Shown in pieces: positions 1-7,363 of a stretch of DNA of 64,000 nucleotides. The notes under the pieces are model-generated. The model ran no database searches and was not told where the DNA came from. It saw nothing but the letters and a program-made list of their open reading frames with translations. Within the stretch, counting starts at the first letter, position 1, and every line of letters starts with the position of its first letter. The position numbers were made by a program, and so were the translations under genes. The stretch comes from Flavobacterium sp. xlx-214 (GTDB taxonomy: Bacteria > Bacteroidota > Bacteroidia > Flavobacteriales > Flavobacteriaceae), in contig NZ_CP059431.1 of NCBI RefSeq assembly GCF_013874595.1, positions 2,604,001 to 2,668,000 on the forward strand. The letters are read 5' to 3'.

Positions 1-530
1 TAGCAGAGCAAGTTGTTAAAGCTAATTTTAGCATTATTAATGCTAATTATGATTTTAAAAATACTTTAATGAATGGTTTAACAAAGCCTTATCAAGTATT
101 TGAAAAAGAAGGTGTAAGAATTGGTATTTTTGGTTTAGGTGTTAAATTAGAAGGTTTAGTAAACAAAACAGAATACGGAGAAACAGTTTGGAATAATCCT
201 ATTGAAATTACTCAAGACATGACTCGTATTTTAAAGGATGATCTTAAGTGCGATTTGATTATTTGTTTATCACATTTGGGCTATAAATATGCTGAAAATG
301 CACAAATGATTTCTGATTTGGATTTAGCATTAAAAACCAAAAATATTGATTTAATCATTGGCGGGCATACACATACATTTTTAGACAAACCTACAATTGT
401 TTTAAACACAGAAGGAAAAGAAGTATTGGTAAACCAAGTTGGATGTTATGGTGTACGTGTTGGTAGAATTGATTTTTACTTAGATACTTTCAATAATAAA
501 ACAACTACATCACGAATTATAGAAGTATAA
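1..530 (+). CDS. Metallophosphatase / 5'-nucleotidase family protein (5' end outside window)
   Basis: C-terminal part of a calcineurin-like metallophosphoesterase of the UshA/5'-nucleotidase type, which hydrolyses phosphate esters, probably of nucleotides, in the periplasm. The frame is open from base 3 without a start, so the gene begins upstream; an in-frame ATG at 69 is internal because the protein already reads sensibly before it. Visible motifs are LSHLGY and the metal-binding GGHTHT, typical of the last metal-ligand blocks of the family. There is no separate C-terminal nucleotidase domain; the protein stops soon after the metal site, as in the short single-domain Bacteroidota version. 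A strong bidirectional terminator follows at once. The family call is secure; the substrate is not known. Confidence 0.85.
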   Translation, partial: AEQVVKANFSIINANYDFKNTLMNGLTKPYQVFEKEGVRIGIFGLGVKLEGLVNKTEYGETVWNNPIEITQDMTRILKDDLKCDLIICLSHLGYKYAENAQMISDLDLALKTKNIDLIIGGHTHTFLDKPTIVLNTEGKEVLVNQVGCYGVRVGRIDFYLDTFNNKTTTSRIIEV

Positions 531-560
531 AAAAAGCAACTCAAATGAGTTGCTTTTTTT
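531..560. terminator. Bidirectional rho-independent terminator
   Basis: GCAACTCA and TGAGTTGC form a hairpin flanked by A and T runs on both sides. It separates the metallophosphatase (plus strand) from the tRNA-Arg genes (minus strand) and can serve both. Confidence 0.85.
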
Positions 561-561
561 G

Positions 562-635
562 TGACGATGGCAGGATTCAAACCTGCAACCTTCTGAGCCG
601 TAATCAGATGCGCTATTCAGTTGCGCCACATCGCC
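562..635 (-). tRNA. tRNA-Arg (ACG), copy 2 of the transcript
   Basis: The reverse strand folds into a cloverleaf: acceptor GGCGATG/CATCGTC with one G-T pair, D stem GCGC/GCGC, anticodon stem TCTGA/TCAGA with loop TTACGGC (anticodon ACG), and T stem GCAGG/CCTGC with loop TTTGAAT. The discriminator is A and CCA is not encoded. It lies 22 bp downstream of a near-identical gene, so both are probably cut from one transcript. Confidence 0.9.
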
Positions 636-657
636 TTGATGTATTTATTTTATTTTG

Positions 658-731
658 TGACGATGGCAGGATTCAAACCTGCAACCTCTTGAGCCGTAAT
701 CAAGTGCGCTATTCAGTTGCGCCACATCGCC
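658..731 (-). tRNA. tRNA-Arg (ACG), copy 1 of the transcript
   Basis: Same cloverleaf as its neighbour with anticodon ACG in the loop TTACGGC, A discriminator and no encoded CCA. It differs only in the anticodon stem, CTTGA/TCAAG instead of TCTGA/TCAGA, and the differences are compensatory so pairing is kept in both. It is the promoter-proximal gene of the pair. Confidence 0.9.
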
Positions 732-750
732 GTGTTATTATTTAACGGTG

Positions 751-758
751 CAAATATA
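751..758 (-). promoter_or_regulatory. -7 element (TATATTTG) of the tRNA-Arg pair
   Basis: TATATTTG on the minus strand matches the Bacteroidota TAnnTTTG box about 20 bp before the first tRNA. A TTG lies 21 bp further upstream. The surrounding 13 bases TGCAAATATAGGA (plus strand) recur exactly at the tRNA-Ser/Tyr promoter near 32499. Confidence 0.6.
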
Positions 759-921
759 GGATGTTTTCTTTTATAAAACCAAATGTTTTACACACTTTTT
801 AACTAAAAAAATCCATATAAATGGTAAGTGATTTGTTTTGAAACTGTTAAGAATTCTTCAATAAATCTTTGTAGATCGTAAAACTTAAAATATCTTTGAT
901 TTCTTATTTAATTAAATAAAA

Positions 922-1404
922 GTGCTTTCTTACTTACGTTTTTTATTACAATCTACCAATCAACATGGAGTTCATTCGCCTTTTGTTTACAATTATATTA
1001 CCAAAGGTTTGTATCAACAAAATGAATTTAAATATGTGCAACATAAAACCAATCAATGGTTATTACAATCGATACAATACTTTAAACCCAACTCAATTTG
1101 TTTTTTAAATGATGGTTTATCGGTTATTGCTTGGAAAGTATACACAAATAAAAGTGTTGAATTAACTGATGCCGATTTAATTTTAGAACGTTACGCACCC
1201 GAAAATCAAACACGTATAGTACAAACCATAAAGAACATGAGTAATTCGCAATTACTATTAATTGCTTGCTATACTTACCCAAAATCTTTTTTTGATGAAT
1301 TACGAAAAAACGTTGATATCATCGTAATGATTGATTTTTACTATGGTTGTTTAATATCAAAACGTACCGAACAACTAAAACAAAATTTTCACATTAGATA
1401 TTAA
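922..1404 (+). CDS. Shortened SAM-methyltransferase-like protein, probably catalytically dead
   Basis: 160 residues from a GTG start at 922; a stop lies three codons upstream and no ATG is available. The N-terminus (LRFLLQSTNQHGVHSPFVY) matches, from memory, the opening of a Flavobacteriaceae class I SAM-dependent methyltransferase of about 230-260 residues, and the C-terminus (IDFYYGCLISKRTEQ followed by HIRY) matches its ending. The middle is compressed: where the family has a glycine-rich SAM-binding loop after YFKP, this protein has YFKPNSICFLNDGLSV, without the LELGTSLG-type motif. I infer a degenerate relative that no longer binds SAM in the usual way, with unknown role. Its stop overlaps that of the convergent DoxX gene in the shared bases TTAA. 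Confidence 0.6.
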   Translation: MLSYLRFLLQSTNQHGVHSPFVYNYITKGLYQQNEFKYVQHKTNQWLLQSIQYFKPNSICFLNDGLSVIAWKVYTNKSVELTDADLILERYAPENQTRIVQTIKNMSNSQLLLIACYTYPKSFFDELRKNVDIIVMIDFYYGCLISKRTEQLKQNFHIRY

Positions 1405-1823
1405 TAAAACGATCTTTTGTTCATTCTAGCATCAATACTTTTATCGCCAGGACCAACCAAAAACAAGAAAACATATCCTAAAAGATATAAAAAGCCAATT
1501 TCGGCAGCTCCAAAAATCTCCCAACCATGAGAACTAATAGCTACCAACATAGTAACAATTAACGGTATTAATGCCAAACGAGTGTACAAGCCAAACACCA
1601 GTAAAATAGAGCATAAAACTTCTGCAACTATTGCTAATATCAATGAAATATTTGAACCAAGACCTATAAAATCAAAAAACTCAGTTTTTAAAACTTCGTA
1701 TTTTATAATTTTCATCCAGCCATGATTCGCAATCATTAATCCACCTAAACTTAAACGTATTAATAACAATCCTATATTTAATAATTTAGGATCTATTTTT
1801 GTAGCATTCAATTTCATAAACAT
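1401..1823 (-). CDS. DoxX family membrane protein
   Basis: 140 residues with four hydrophobic segments (about 15-35, 52-75, 80-97 and 107-125), the size and layout of DoxX proteins, integral inner-membrane proteins of loosely defined redox or quinone-related function. The block NIGLLLIRLSLGGLMIANHG is typical of the first helix. An in-frame ATG six bases inside (1817) is an equally good start. The start codon lies in an 11-bp direct repeat (ACATTTTGTTA at 1820-1830 and 1843-1853) that may be a regulator site. It stands alone, convergent with the methyltransferase-like gene. The family call is good; the substrate is unknown. Confidence 0.8.
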   Translation of the reverse strand: MFMKLNATKIDPKLLNIGLLLIRLSLGGLMIANHGWMKIIKYEVLKTEFFDFIGLGSNISLILAIVAEVLCSILLVFGLYTRLALIPLIVTMLVAISSHGWEIFGAAEIGFLYLLGYVFLFLVGPGDKSIDARMNKRSFY

Positions 1824-1853
1824 TTTGTTATAAATGTAAAATACATTTTGTTA
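1820..1853. repeat. 11-bp direct repeat over the doxX start
   Basis: ACATTTTGTTA occurs at 1820-1830 and again at 1843-1853, 23 bp apart, about two helical turns. It spans the doxX start codon and its leader. It could be a regulator-binding pair, but the AT-rich background weakens the case. Confidence 0.3.
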
Positions 1854-1925
1854 ACGTTACAATATACTTAATCTAACCTAAACGTGCAACTTATTTTTTT
1901 AGTGTATATTTACTAAATTTTTTTT

Positions 1926-2498
1926 ATGAAAGTATATACAAAAACAGGCGATAAAGGTACCACAGCACTATTTGGAGGAACACGTGTTCCTAAATACCAT
2001 ATACGTATTGAAAGTTACGGTACTGTAGATGAACTAAACTCATACATTGGTTTAATTAGAGATCAGCAAATTAACACACTTTACAAAGAGCAATTAATTC
2101 ATATTCAAGATAAATTGTTCACTTTGGGTGCTATTTTAGCTACAGATCCTGAAAAAGCGGTTTTAAAAAATGGAAAAGAACGCTTAAACATACCTAAAAT
2201 TAGCGATGAAGATGTTGCCTTTTTAGAAAATGCAATTGATCAAATGGAAACGGAATTGCCTCAAATGACACATTTTGTTTTGCCAGGAGGTCATACAACA
2301 GTGTCATTTTGTCATATATCACGTTGTGTTTGCCGTAGAGCGGAGCGTTTGTCAACCCATTTAAATGACATAGAACCAACCGACGTCATGGTTTTAAAGT
2401 ATTTAAACCGACTTTCTGACTATTTATTTGTGTTGGCACGAAAGTTGACTTTTGACTTGCAAGCGGAAGAGGTTAAATGGATTCCTGAAAAGAATTAA
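1926..2498 (+). CDS. Cob(I)yrinic acid a,c-diamide adenosyltransferase (PduO type)
   Basis: 190 residues of the PduO-type ATP:cob(I)alamin adenosyltransferase, which transfers the adenosyl group of ATP to reduced corrinoid to give adenosylcobalamin. The N-terminal ATP loop MKVYTKTGDKGTTALFGG, the YGTVDELNS block and the C-terminal SRCVCRRAER with DYLFVLARK are the diagnostic segments, and the length is normal. No cobalamin biosynthesis genes lie nearby, so it most likely serves salvage or repair of an adenosylcobalamin enzyme such as methylmalonyl-CoA mutase elsewhere; that is inference. The start ATG follows a T-rich leader. A weak hairpin with a T run follows the stop. Confidence 0.93.
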   Translation: MKVYTKTGDKGTTALFGGTRVPKYHIRIESYGTVDELNSYIGLIRDQQINTLYKEQLIHIQDKLFTLGAILATDPEKAVLKNGKERLNIPKISDEDVAFLENAIDQMETELPQMTHFVLPGGHTTVSFCHISRCVCRRAERLSTHLNDIEPTDVMVLKYLNRLSDYLFVLARKLTFDLQAEEVKWIPEKN

Positions 2499-2500
2499 TT

Positions 2501-2527
2501 GAACCTTTTACAAAACGTTCTTTTTTT
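2501..2527 (+). terminator. Probable rho-independent terminator
   Basis: GAAC-C-TTTT and AAAA-C-GTTC pair except for one C-C mismatch, followed by seven T. It lies directly after the adenosyltransferase stop codon. Confidence 0.5.
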
Positions 2528-2551
2528 AAAAAATATTTAATGAAAAAAAAG

Positions 2552-2581
2552 TTGATTTTTTCATTTTAAAATTTATTTTTG
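2552..2581 (+). promoter_or_regulatory. Promoter TTG-N19-TATTTTTG
   Basis: A full Bacteroidota-type promoter: TTG at 2552-2554 and TATTTTTG at 2574-2581 with a 19-bp spacer, 25 bp before the DUF2795 gene start. Confidence 0.7.
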
Positions 2582-2606
2582 CACATAATTACTAAAAATA
2601 TTAAAG

Positions 2607-2828
2607 ATGTATTGGACATTAGAGTTAGCGTCGTATTTAAGTGATGCCCCTTGGCCTGCTACAAAAGATGAACTTATAGATTATGCCATTAGAACTGGTG
2701 CACCTTTAGAAGTTGTTGAAAATCTACAATCAATTGAAGATGAGGGTGAGATTTACGAATCAATGGAAGAAATTTGGCCAGATTATCCTTCAGACGAAGA
2801 TTATCTTTGGAACGAGGATGAATATTAA
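2607..2828 (+). CDS. DUF2795 domain-containing small acidic protein
   Basis: 73 residues, strongly acidic toward the end (EDEGEIYESMEEIWP, then alternating D and E). It begins with MYWTLELASYLSDAPWPATK and contains DELIDYAIRTGAPLEVVENL, the core I recognise as the DUF2795 fold conserved across Bacteroidota. It has no signal peptide or membrane segment, so it is cytosolic. The gene has its own clear promoter and its own terminator, so it is a monocistronic unit between the adenosyltransferase and secA. Function is unknown; I know of no experimental role. Confidence 0.8.
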   Translation: MYWTLELASYLSDAPWPATKDELIDYAIRTGAPLEVVENLQSIEDEGEIYESMEEIWPDYPSDEDYLWNEDEY

Positions 2829-2840
2829 AATACATACAAA

Positions 2841-2869
2841 AAAGTCTCGGTAATTAAGAGACTTTTTTT
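2841..2869 (+). terminator. Rho-independent terminator
   Basis: AAAGTCTC and GAGACTTT pair around a 9-base loop and run into seven T, just after the DUF2795 gene. Confidence 0.85.
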
Positions 2870-2912
2870 GTAGCTATATATCACACGGATTATTAATTAA
2901 AAAAAGATATTT

Positions 2913-5900
2913 ATGAGCATCATAAATAGTATCTTAAAGGCGTTTGTTGGAGATAAATCTCAGAAAGATGTAAAAGCAATTCGCCCTCTTGTAGATAAAA
3001 TTAACCAGTATTACACTTCGTTTGAAAATTTATCAAACGATGAGTTACGATCAAAAACAATTTCTTTTCAAGAAAAAATCAAACAATCTCGCGCAGGGCA
3101 AGATGCTAAAATTGCATCGTATCGTGAAGAATTGGAAAAAACAACCGACATTGATAAAAGAGAAACCATTTATGCTTCTATTGATACATTAGAAAAAGAA
3201 GCCTATACGTTATCTGAAAAAGCATTGTTAGAAATTTTACCAGAAGCTTTTGCAGTGGTAAAAGAAACATCGCGTCGTTTCACAAACAATTCTGAATTGG
3301 TTGTAACTGCAACAGAGCAAGACAGAAAGTTTGCGCAGTTTAAAGGTAATGTTCGCATTGAAGGAGATCAAGCTATTTGGTCTAACACATGGGAAGTTGC
3401 AGGAAAAATGATTCCTTGGAACATGGTTCATTACGATGTACAAATGATTGGTGGTACTGTTATTCACCAAGGAAAAATTGCCGAAATGCAAACAGGTGAA
3501 GGTAAAACGTTGGTTTCTACATCGCCAATTTATTTAAACGCACTTGCTGGTAATGGCGTACACGTTGTAACGGTGAATGACTACTTAGCAAAACGTGACT
3601 GCCAATGGAATGCTCCTTTGTTTGAATTCCACGGCTTAACAGTTGATTGTATTGATAATCACCAACCAAATTCTCAAGGGCGTCGTGATGCTTATCAAGC
3701 TGATGTTACTTACGGTACTAACAACGAATTTGGTTTTGATTACCTACGTGATAACATGGCACATACGCCAGAAGAATTAGTACAACGCAAACACAATTTT
3801 GCTATTGTGGATGAGGTTGACTCTGTTTTGGTTGATGATGCACGTACACCGTTAATTATTTCGGGACCAGTACCAATGGGCGATCGTCATGAGTTTTTAG
3901 AATTAAAACCAAAAGTTGATAACTTAGTTGCACAGCAACGTTTATTATCAAACAACTTTTTAACCGAAGCAAAACGCTTAATTAAAGCGGGCGATACTAA
4001 ACAAGGTGGTTTCAATTTATTAAGATCATACCGTGCATTGCCTAAAAACAAAGCATTAATTAAGTTTTTATCTGAAGAAGGTATAAAACAAATCCTTCAA
4101 AAAACCGAAAATCATTTCATGCAAGATAATAACCGTGAAATGAAAAAAGTAGATGAAGCTTTATTGTTTGTAATCAATGAGAAAAACAATCAAGTTGAGT
4201 TAACTGATAACGGTATCAAAGCTTTATCTCAAGGAATGGATGAACATTTCTTTGTTTTACCAGACATTGGAACTGAGATTGCTAAAATTGAAAAAATGAA
4301 TATTTCTTCTGAAGAAATGTCAGAAAGAAAAGAAATTTTATTTCAAGATTTCGGTATTAAATCAGAGCGTATTCATACTTTAACACAGTTATTAAAAGCC
4401 TATTCTTTATTTGAAAAAGATTCAGAATACGTTGTTGTTGATAATAAAGTAATGATTGTTGATGAGCAAACAGGTCGTATCATGGATGGTCGTCGTTACT
4501 CAGATGGTTTACACCAAGCAATTGAAGCTAAAGAAAATGTGAAAATTGAGGCTGCAACCCAAACATTTGCAACCATTACTTTACAGAATTATTTCCGTAT
4601 GTACAACAAATTAGCGGGAATGACAGGTACAGCTATTACAGAAGCAGGTGAATTATGGGAAATTTACAAATTAGATGTTGTTGAAATTCCAACCAACCGC
4701 GCTATTTCTCGTGATGACCGTGAAGATAAAATTTACCGTTCAATTCGTGAAAAATTCAATGCAGTTATTGAAGATGTTGTTGAATTATCAGAAGCTGGTC
4801 GTCCAGTATTAATTGGTACAACTTCAGTTGAAAATTCTGAGTTATTAAGCCGTATGTTAAAAATGCGCGGTATTAAACACAATGTGTTAAATGCAAAATT
4901 ACACAAGAAAGAGGCTGAAATTGTTGAAGAAGCGGGTAATTCTGGAATTGTAACCATTGCAACCAATATGGCTGGTCGTGGTACCGATATTAAATTAACG
5001 CCAGAAGTTAAAGAAGCAGGTGGTTTAGCAATTATTGGTACAGAACGTCATGATTCTCGTCGTGTAGACCGTCAGTTACGTGGTCGTGCAGGTCGTCAAG
5101 GTGATGTTGGTTCGTCTCAATTCTATGTATCGCTTGAGGATAACTTAATGCGTTTATTTGGATCAGAGCGTGTAGCAAAAATCATGGACGGAATGGGCTT
5201 GAAAGAAGGTGAAGTTATTCAACACTCTTGGATGACAAAATCTATTGAAAGAGCGCAAAAACGCGTAGAAGAAAACAACTTTGGTGTTCGTAAACGTTTA
5301 TTAGAGTATGATGATGTTATGAATGCACAACGTGAAGTAGTTTACAAACGTCGTCGTCATGCATTACACGGAGATCGTTTAAAAGTAGATATCGCTAACA
5401 TGATGTTTGATTTATGTGACTATTTAGTAGAAGGAAATAAAGTAGGAAACGACTTTAAAAACTTTGAATACGATATGATCAAAATCTTCGGAATGGAATC
5501 TCCTTTTACAGAAGATGATTTTAATAGAATTCATGAAAATGAATTAACCGATAAATTATACGAAGCAGTTTACAAAAAATACATTGCTAAATGCGAAGAA
5601 AGCGGAACAGAAGCTTTCAAAGTAATTAAAAATGTATATGAAAACGGTGGTTATGAGCGTATGGTTGTTCCTTTTACCGATGGTATTAAAACAATTAATG
5701 TAGTAACCGATTTAAACAAAGCTTACGAAAGTGAAGGAAAAACTTTGATTAACGATTTTGAGAAAAACATCGTTTTATCAATTGTTGATGAAGCTTGGAA
5801 AAAGCACTTACGTAAAATGGACGAGTTAAAACAATCAGTTCAATTAGCCGTTCACGAACAAAAAGATCCATTATTGGTTTACAAGTTTGAAGCGTTTGAA

Positions 5901-6032
5901 TTGTTTAAAAAAACCATGCAAAGCATCAATAAAGATGTAATTTCATTCTTAATGAAAGGTGATTTACCAAAACAAGAAGAACCTCAAAATCAAGAACCTG
6001 AAATAAGAACAAATGGTTCGTTTACCATATAA
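2913..6032 (+). CDS. secA: Preprotein translocase ATPase SecA
   Basis: 1039-residue SecA motor, which drives unfolded preproteins through SecYEG. Walker A lies in EMQTGEGKTLVST (about 190-203), the DEAD-type box in VDEVDSVLVDDARTPLIISG near residue 300, and the second helicase domain carries TNMAGRGTDIKL and QLRGRAGRQGD. Bacteroidota SecA is longer than the E. coli form because of insertions, visible here between residues about 50-100 and 320-480. The tail after the helical scaffold is short: it ends LMKGDLPKQEEPQNQEPEIR and a few more residues, with no cysteine-rich zinc-binding SEC-C motif, so the protein is shorter than the roughly 1100 residues I expect for relatives. The gene stands alone and is closed by a perfect bidirectional terminator. 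Confidence 0.97.
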   Translation: MSIINSILKAFVGDKSQKDVKAIRPLVDKINQYYTSFENLSNDELRSKTISFQEKIKQSRAGQDAKIASYREELEKTTDIDKRETIYASIDTLEKEAYTLSEKALLEILPEAFAVVKETSRRFTNNSELVVTATEQDRKFAQFKGNVRIEGDQAIWSNTWEVAGKMIPWNMVHYDVQMIGGTVIHQGKIAEMQTGEGKTLVSTSPIYLNALAGNGVHVVTVNDYLAKRDCQWNAPLFEFHGLTVDCIDNHQPNSQGRRDAYQADVTYGTNNEFGFDYLRDNMAHTPEELVQRKHNFAIVDEVDSVLVDDARTPLIISGPVPMGDRHEFLELKPKVDNLVAQQRLLSNNFLTEAKRLIKAGDTKQGGFNLLRSYRALPKNKALIKFLSEEGIKQILQKTENHFMQDNNREMKKVDEALLFVINEKNNQVELTDNGIKALSQGMDEHFFVLPDIGTEIAKIEKMNISSEEMSERKEILFQDFGIKSERIHTLTQLLKAYSLFEKDSEYVVVDNKVMIVDEQTGRIMDGRRYSDGLHQAIEAKENVKIEAATQTFATITLQNYFRMYNKLAGMTGTAITEAGELWEIYKLDVVEIPTNRAISRDDREDKIYRSIREKFNAVIEDVVELSEAGRPVLIGTTSVENSELLSRMLKMRGIKHNVLNAKLHKKEAEIVEEAGNSGIVTIATNMAGRGTDIKLTPEVKEAGGLAIIGTERHDSRRVDRQLRGRAGRQGDVGSSQFYVSLEDNLMRLFGSERVAKIMDGMGLKEGEVIQHSWMTKSIERAQKRVEENNFGVRKRLLEYDDVMNAQREVVYKRRRHALHGDRLKVDIANMMFDLCDYLVEGNKVGNDFKNFEYDMIKIFGMESPFTEDDFNRIHENELTDKLYEAVYKKYIAKCEESGTEAFKVIKNVYENGGYERMVVPFTDGIKTINVVTDLNKAYESEGKTLINDFEKNIVLSIVDEAWKKHLRKMDELKQSVQLAVHEQKDPLLVYKFEAFELFKKTMQSINKDVISFLMKGDLPKQEEPQNQEPEIRTNGSFTI

Positions 6033-6040
6033 TCATAAAA

Positions 6041-6069
6041 AAACTCCTAAGAAATCTTAGGAGTTTTTT
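6041..6069. terminator. Bidirectional terminator between secA and aminotransferase
   Basis: A 12-bp perfect stem, AAACTCCTAAGA/TCTTAGGAGTTT, with A and T runs on both sides serves the convergent secA and aminotransferase genes. Confidence 0.9.
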
Positions 6070-6074
6070 TTATT

Positions 6075-7268
6075 TTATAAACTTAATGCGTTTTTTATTC
6101 TTTTAAAAGCTTCTATCAGTAAGTCTTCACTAGTTGCATAAGACAATCTAATACAATTAGGATTTCCAAAAGCTGCTCCAGTAACTGTTGCAACATTTGC
6201 GTGCTCTAACAAATAAATAGCTAAATCATCAGCATCTTTAATAAATGTACCGTTTATAGTTTTACCAAAATAGTAAGAAACATCAGGAAAAACATAAAAA
6301 GCACCTTCTGGTTGGTTTACTTTTAAACCTGGAATATCGTTTACCAAACCTAAAACTAAATCTCTTCTTCTATGAAACGCATCAACCATATAGCTAATTT
6401 CTGAAGGATCTGCCTCTAATGCAGCAATAGTAGCTCTTTGAGCAATAGAATTTGCACCACTAGTAACTTGTCCTTGTAATTTAGTACATGCTTTAGCAAT
6501 AAATTCAGGCGCTCCAATGTAGCCTATTCTCCACCCTGTCATAGCAAAAGCTTTGGCAACACCATTTACCGTTATAGTACGATCAAACATACCAGGAATA
6601 GAACCAATACTACAAAAACTTCCTGCAAAATTAATATGCTCATAAATTTCATCAGAAACTACATAAATATCCTTATGCTGCTCTAAAACTTTAGCTAAAG
6701 CTGTTAATTCTTCTTTATTATATACAGATCCTGATGGGTTACAAGGCGAACTAAACCACATCATTTTTGTTTTAGAGGTAATTGCAGCAGCTAATTGCTC
6801 TGGGGTAATTTTAAAATCAGATTCAACAGTAGTAGGAACTTCAACTGGAATTCCGCCTGCCATTTTAATAATTTCATAATAACTAACCCAGTAAGGTGCA
6901 GGTAAAATAACCTCATCACCTTCATTAATCATTGCTTGTGCAATATTGTACAACGATTGTTTTGCTCCTGTTGAAACTACAATATTAGCAGGTTGATAAT
7001 CTAAATTATTATCGCGCTTAAACTTTTTAATAATAGCTTGCTTTAATTCAGGATATCCATCAACTGGTGGGTAAGTACTCCAGTTTTCGTCAATTGCTTG
7101 TTTAGCAGCTTCCTTAACAAAATCGGGTGTATTAAAATCAGGCTCACCTAAACTTAAACTAATGATATCTTTTCCTAAAGCTTTTAATTCTCTTGCCTTT
7201 GCAGCCATTGCTAAAGTTTGAGAAACCGATAGATTATTAATTCTATCCGATAAAATTTTTGCGCTCAT
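6075..7268 (-). CDS. Pyridoxal-phosphate aminotransferase, aspartate aminotransferase type
   Basis: 397-residue class I (subgroup I-gamma) aminotransferase that swaps amino groups between aspartate or a similar amino acid and 2-oxoglutarate in the cytosol. The cofactor lysine is K239 in NGVAKAFAMTGWRIGY, with R247 in the conserved GWRIGY. The N-terminal SLSLGEPDFNTP loop, VSTGAKQSLYN, the FSSPCNPSG asparagine loop and SDEIYEHI are all present. Length is standard. It is transcribed alone from a TACCTTTG box about 20 bp upstream. The exact amino acid specificity (aspartate, or broader) cannot be read from the sequence. Confidence 0.9.
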   Translation of the reverse strand: MSAKILSDRINNLSVSQTLAMAAKARELKALGKDIISLSLGEPDFNTPDFVKEAAKQAIDENWSTYPPVDGYPELKQAIIKKFKRDNNLDYQPANIVVSTGAKQSLYNIAQAMINEGDEVILPAPYWVSYYEIIKMAGGIPVEVPTTVESDFKITPEQLAAAITSKTKMMWFSSPCNPSGSVYNKEELTALAKVLEQHKDIYVVSDEIYEHINFAGSFCSIGSIPGMFDRTITVNGVAKAFAMTGWRIGYIGAPEFIAKACTKLQGQVTSGANSIAQRATIAALEADPSEISYMVDAFHRRRDLVLGLVNDIPGLKVNQPEGAFYVFPDVSYYFGKTINGTFIKDADDLAIYLLEHANVATVTGAAFGNPNCIRLSYATSEDLLIEAFKRIKNALSL

Positions 7269-7288
7269 TTTTCTGAAATTTATAATTT

Positions 7289-7320
7289 CAAAGGTAACGA
7301 TATTGCAATGTATTATACAA
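7289..7320 (-). promoter_or_regulatory. Promoter of the aminotransferase (TTG-N21-TACCTTTG)
   Basis: TACCTTTG on the minus strand at 7289-7296 and TTG (CAA on plus, 7318-7320) with a 21-bp spacer, slightly long for the consensus. Confidence 0.55.
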
Positions 7321-7363
7321 TATTGCTAACGTTTTTTTAATTATTTGTCTTATGATAGAGATG

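Noticed and set aside
545..745. A 66-codon plus-strand open frame with two repeats of a cysteine-containing peptide
   Set aside because: It is the antisense of the two tandem tRNA-Arg genes; the protein repeat reflects the tRNA repeat.
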